Shown here: positions 62,101-64,000 of the stretch, in pieces
Numbering within the stretch: position 1 is the stretch's first letter
Layout of the letters: the number at the start of each line of letters is the position of its first letter
From: Thermodesulfovibrio thiophilus DSM 17215
Lineage (GTDB): Bacteria > Nitrospirota > Thermodesulfovibrionia > Thermodesulfovibrionales > Thermodesulfovibrionaceae
Assembly (NCBI RefSeq): GCF_000423865.1
Contig: NZ_AUIU01000011.1
Location: 186,001 to 250,000 of the forward strand
Direction: 5' to 3'
Length of the DNA stretch: 64,000 bases
Position numbers and translations under genes: made by a program
Notes under the pieces: generated by a model
Databases searched by the model: none
What the model was told of the DNA's origin: nothing
What the model saw: only the letters and a program-made list of their open reading frames with translations

Positions 62101-63318
62101 CTTCCTTTAATTCTGAAAAGTTCTGTTACTTCAGCGCTATCTAACAGAACAGTATACATTCCAAGAATGACTGACCATGCTTTTGCTTTAAAAGCTGCAT
62201 TCAATTACTGCGGAATTGATGCAGAGGTAATGCCACATTCGGATAAAAGATCCATTGAACTGGGGAAAAAGCATATATCTGGAGGGGAATGTTTCCCCTA
62301 TGTTGTAACACTTGGAGACATGTTGAAAGTTGTATATTCATCAGATTTTATTCCTGAAAAGGCAGCATTTTTTATGCCTTCTGGGTCAGGTCCATGCAGA
62401 TTTGGTCAGTATAATATATCTCATAGAATGATCCTGAAAAAATTGGGCTTTGAAAATGTTCCTGTTTATTCGCCTCAGCAGGATACACAGTTTTATAAAG
62501 ACTTAAATATTGCAGGCGGAGATTTTTCTCTTAAAGCGTGGCAGGGACTGGTTGCTTTTGATTTGCTAGGTAAATTATTGCTTCAGATAAGACCGTATGA
62601 AAAAAATACAGGTGAAACAGAGGCACTATATGAACATTATCTTGTAAAAATTTATGAAGCTTTAAAAAGTAGAAATGGAACTATGGGGATTTTATTGAAA
62701 AATATGCGAAGAGATTTTGAAAATATACCAAAATACAGAGATAGAAAACCACTTATTGGAATTGTTGGTGAAATATTTGTCAGATCTCATGCTTTTTCAA
62801 ATGAAAACCTGATAAAAAGGCTTGAAGCACTTGGTGCGGAGGTGTATCTTCCTCCAATTGAGGAGTGGATACACTATATAAACAGAATCGCACTAAGAAA
62901 AGCCTTGATAAAAAAGGATAAATCTGCTATTATAAAAATTCTTGTTAATAGATTTTTCCAGTGGAGGGTGGAGAAAACTTTCTTTTCAGAATTCAGAGAA
63001 GTAATTAATTTTTTAAAAGAACCCTCTACAGAGGAATTATTTAAGCTTGCTTCACCATATGTTCCTGATACTTTTGAAGGAGAAACTATTTTGAGTGTTG
63101 GAAAAACTATGGATTTAATAAAAAGAGGTGCCAGGGGTATTATAAATACCATGCCTTTTGGATGCATGCCTGGTGCTATTGTTACTGCATTTTTAAGATT
63201 TATTCAGAGGGACTACAATATACCTGTGATCTCGCTTGCCTATGACGGAGCAAATTCTACAGTAAATGAACTCTGGATAGAAGCTTTTATAGAAACCATA
63301 AAATCTCAAAGGAGGTGA
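59140..63318 (+). CDS. Giant acyl-CoA dehydratase activase-type protein (BadF/HgdC and DUF2229)
   Basis: About 1,390 residues. Two ASKHA domains of the HgdC/BadF type in tandem, each with GIDVGS, CAAGTGSF[IL]E (residues about 128 and 437) and [GR]RC[ST]VF cysteine motifs that in HgdC dimers bridge one [4Fe-4S] cluster. A four-Cys segment CRGCANYC follows near 601. DUF2229 is about 665-880, and an HgdA/B-like C-terminal region contains HISGGECFPYV and GSGPCRFGQYN. Activases reduce 2-hydroxyacyl-CoA dehydratases or benzoyl-CoA reductase with ATP. No dehydratase is nearby, and this fused form is of unknown role. ATG at 59146 is an alternative. Confidence 0.88.
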   Translation: MSMDSEFSLGIDVGSETAKIAILGRDDRLLEKLYLKHFGKPAEIASEILNNVISKYRQLTICFTGVSGRFIAKTIDAPYVNEIVSQATATSFFYPQVRTIIEIGGEDSKLIFLDKSGRIKDFSLNSMCAAGTGSFLEQQAERLGLTIEDFSEFAIKSDKPSKIAGRCSVFAKSDMIHLQQIATPIEDIIAGLCFALARNFKATMFKGRIIEPVIAFQGGVAANKGMIKAFKNVLGVDEILIPDNFEVTGAIGAALKSKTENVYLSEEMIEKLANIKAEIEYGLPPLKNEDEIFDDKISFMTLSHSNGICPVNAYLGIDVGSVSTNIVLIDEEGNLIIKKYLPTLGKPIDAVKRGLDEINKEILEIQIKGVGVTGSGRYMIADFVGADIVKNEITAHAYGAINYDQSVDTIFEIGGQDSKYIRLKDGEIIDFEMNKACAAGTGSFIEEQADKLGITLDEFQTLAFRSLKPCRLGERCTVFMENSLVINLHKGAKKEDIVAGLCYSIVENYINRVVAGKSIGKKIFFQGGVAFNKAVITAFKNFLISRIGHNFEFIVPPNHEVMGAIGAALIARDVMKDGKITKFKGFEIKKRAYSISSFECRGCANYCEINRVKVDGEENHLFYGGRCEKYEKKDIKATLSDPVRVREKLLWNAHMEYEEKYRDRKAPIIGIPYIFFFHDQLPFWSTLLWELGFNVVVSGKTNKEIISKGVEKVLSEACFPLKVAYGHIAHLIEQNVDLICIPSFINLNLYDEYKRGLACPIVQTIPYVSRELFKNVQIVEPRIDFSRGMKYLKEELSRVFKGIVKLKDIESKIAIAREKQQEFVAQLQKEGLKLLETVKNKKLGQSATVVLLGRSYNSFDQAVSLDISGKLTKLNVLPIPMDMLPLDNIKIKEDWNNLYWRSGQRIIKASRLIYKLGQIYPVFITNFSCGPDSFIINYFKEEMSNYPSLILEIDEHSADAGIITRLEAFIDSIGSRQKREDKNRKAFLPLILKSSVTSALSNRTVYIPRMTDHAFALKAAFNYCGIDAEVMPHSDKRSIELGKKHISGGECFPYVVTLGDMLKVVYSSDFIPEKAAFFMPSGSGPCRFGQYNISHRMILKKLGFENVPVYSPQQDTQFYKDLNIAGGDFSLKAWQGLVAFDLLGKLLLQIRPYEKNTGETEALYEHYLVKIYEALKSRNGTMGILLKNMRRDFENIPKYRDRKPLIGIVGEIFVRSHAFSNENLIKRLEALGAEVYLPPIEEWIHYINRIALRKALIKKDKSAIIKILVNRFFQWRVEKTFFSEFREVINFLKEPSTEELFKLASPYVPDTFEGETILSVGKTMDLIKRGARGIINTMPFGCMPGAIVTAFLRFIQRDYNIPVISLAYDGANSTVNELWIEAFIETIKSQRR

Positions 63319-63323
63319 CACGA

Positions 63324-63419
63324 GTGGGAAATGTTCTTAAATGGAGAAAGAAAAAGATAAAAAAACACAAATACAGCAAACTACGCAAAAAAATGAGAGC
63401 TCAAAGAAGAAACAAATAA
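63324..63419 (+). CDS. bS22-like / AURKAIP1-COX24 small basic protein (31 aa)
   Basis: A complete 31-codon gene with GTG start at 63324. AAAGGAGGTGA (63308-63318), a perfect anti-16S match, stands 5 nt before it and overlaps the activase stop. The peptide starts MGNVLKWRKKKIKKHKYSK and ends in LRKKMRAQRRNK: over half Lys/Arg. It matches the pattern of the AURKAIP1/COX24 domain, the bacterial version of which is the ribosomal protein bS22 of mycobacteria (MGSVIKKRRKRM-type). Probably a small-subunit ribosomal protein; tight spacing to neighbours supports it. Confidence 0.75.
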   Translation: MGNVLKWRKKKIKKHKYSKLRKKMRAQRRNK

Positions 63420-63431
63420 GAGGGAAAACCG

Positions 63432-63647
63432 ATGAAAGATTTGATAAGTTTAAAAGAAAAGATTGCTCTGATAGAATCTGAAATTAAAATAATTTCGGAA
63501 AAGTTTGATGAGATGAACAAAAAGGTAGATAAAATTGGTGAACTCAATCTTGAAATTAAAGCAATTAAATTATATTTAAAAAGAGTTTTCCCTGATTTTA
63601 CAAAAGACTTTCCTGATATCTTAAAAAAACTCAGCTCAAGGGAGTAA
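63432..63647 (+). CDS. Small coiled-coil protein
   Basis: 71 residues, one continuous charged helix with heptad spacing (LKEKIALIESEIKIISEKFD, VDKIGELNLEIKAIKLYLKR) and a C-terminal FPDFTKDFPDILKKL. No recognised family or enzyme motif. It starts 12 bp after the bS22-like gene and 2 bp before the MetE-like gene, so is likely real and part of the operon. Function unknown. Confidence 0.6.
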   Translation: MKDLISLKEKIALIESEIKIISEKFDEMNKKVDKIGELNLEIKAIKLYLKRVFPDFTKDFPDILKKLSSRE

Positions 63648-63649
63648 TC

Positions 63650-64000
63650 ATGTCCTTTGAACCATTCAGCACCACAGGAATAGGTAGCATGCCTCATACT
63701 GAGCCTTTCGCTGCCTGTGAATTCATTTTTAAACATTTTGATATTCCTTTCTGGCCTCAGATGCCGAAGTATTCTCAGAATGAGCAAATGATTGCTCAGT
63801 TTTCTGAGGGCTTACCAGGGATAGTTAATGAACCAGGAAGAGTTTTTTTGAAAAAAGATGAAGAACAGATTAATGAATGGTTAAGCACATACTATGATGG
63901 AGTTGTCTCGCCTGTTAGTGTTGAGTATGCTGCTGGGCTTTACAGCATGGAAAAACTGTTAAATGGTAAAAAATTGAAGTTTTTTAAAGGACAGATTACA
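63650..64000 (+). CDS. MetE/UroD-like methyltransferase (3' end outside window)
   Basis: 117 codons to the window edge. TTGIGSMPHTEPFAACEFIF and IPFWPQMPKY resemble the N-terminus of the cobalamin-independent methionine synthase-like (UROD/MetE fold) proteins common in anaerobes, in which the GxGSMPH motif lies at the first barrel strand. Zinc ligands would be in the missing part. GGGAG precedes ATG. Whether it makes methionine or moves another methyl group is unknown. Confidence 0.7.
   Translation, partial: MSFEPFSTTGIGSMPHTEPFAACEFIFKHFDIPFWPQMPKYSQNEQMIAQFSEGLPGIVNEPGRVFLKKDEEQINEWLSTYYDGVVSPVSVEYAAGLYSMEKLLNGKKLKFFKGQIT

Noticed and set aside
1-64000. CRISPR array, tRNA or rRNA genes
   Set aside because: No regularly spaced direct repeats, no TTCGAATC-type T-arm with a matching acceptor stem and no rRNA signature were seen on reading the intergenic regions.

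Overview
This window is an A+T-rich, densely packed bacterial chromosome segment. Most of it is housekeeping and biosynthetic genes in short operons whose ends overlap by a few bases. Gram-negative lipid A synthesis (lpxK), TatA, an MCE lipid-trafficking protein, a CimA isoleucine route, several orphan Fe-S or B12-linked enzymes, a BadF-type activase and a multihaem cytochrome relic together suggest a thermophilic anaerobe of the Thermodesulfovibrio / Nitrospirota type. That assignment comes from gene content and protein flavour, not from any database search.

Layout. 1-7797 (+): ruvA (5' end outside the window)-ruvB-queH-DUF2905-spoIID-like-queA-SPOR-phoH-pgpH-like-ybeY, one tight operon. 7786-13750: leuC (-), then DUF2400, DUF77 and a tandem UspA (+), then gpsA and an acyl-CoA synthetase (-). 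14057-20195: chemoreceptor, ElyC-like, panC, a response-regulator HD-GYP, dtd and a CCA-adding-type enzyme. 20267-24910 is the only accessory-looking stretch: an SLC13 transporter, a secreted SH3 protein, relics of insertion sequences, a 17-bp inverted repeat pair, and a broken multihaem cytochrome whose in-frame TGA may have been a selenocysteine codon.

24911-35598: cimA-hisI-HIT-Nudix (+), ferredoxin (-), proA-nadD-degenerate NtrC-like-rpsF-ssb-rpsR-DUF507-DUF507-HNH (+), then CDF transporter, DUF1460, a short NagA-like enzyme and a DksA-type protein. 35620-48752 is almost entirely minus strand: lpxK, cobC-like, cobO, marC, a 54-residue Cys-rich protein, recO, DUF151, era, an aminotransferase, alr, tatA, mobA, memo, dnaB, rplI, an rRNA methyltransferase and nnr. 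48818-64000 (+): flavodoxin, MCE protein, def-fmt-DUF116-rsmB-PASTA-rpe-TPR-pgsA-DUF512, then ubiD, a 1,390-residue BadF/HgdC-type activase, a 31-residue bS22-like basic protein, a small coiled coil and the start of a MetE-like protein.

Most notable observations: (1) the ExtKL-like cytochrome relic with TGA inside GHRIPDG-TGA-PTPNR, followed by a possible SECIS hairpin; (2) repeated placement of a -10 hexamer 5-8 nt before an ATG that lacks a Shine-Dalgarno, suggesting leaderless mRNAs; (3) a phoH reading frame whose only well-placed start is ATC; (4) two small genes (54 and 31 residues) that length cut-offs would miss; (5) Shine-Dalgarno-sequestering hairpins before rpsF and before an insertion-sequence relic. 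No tRNA, rRNA or CRISPR array was seen.
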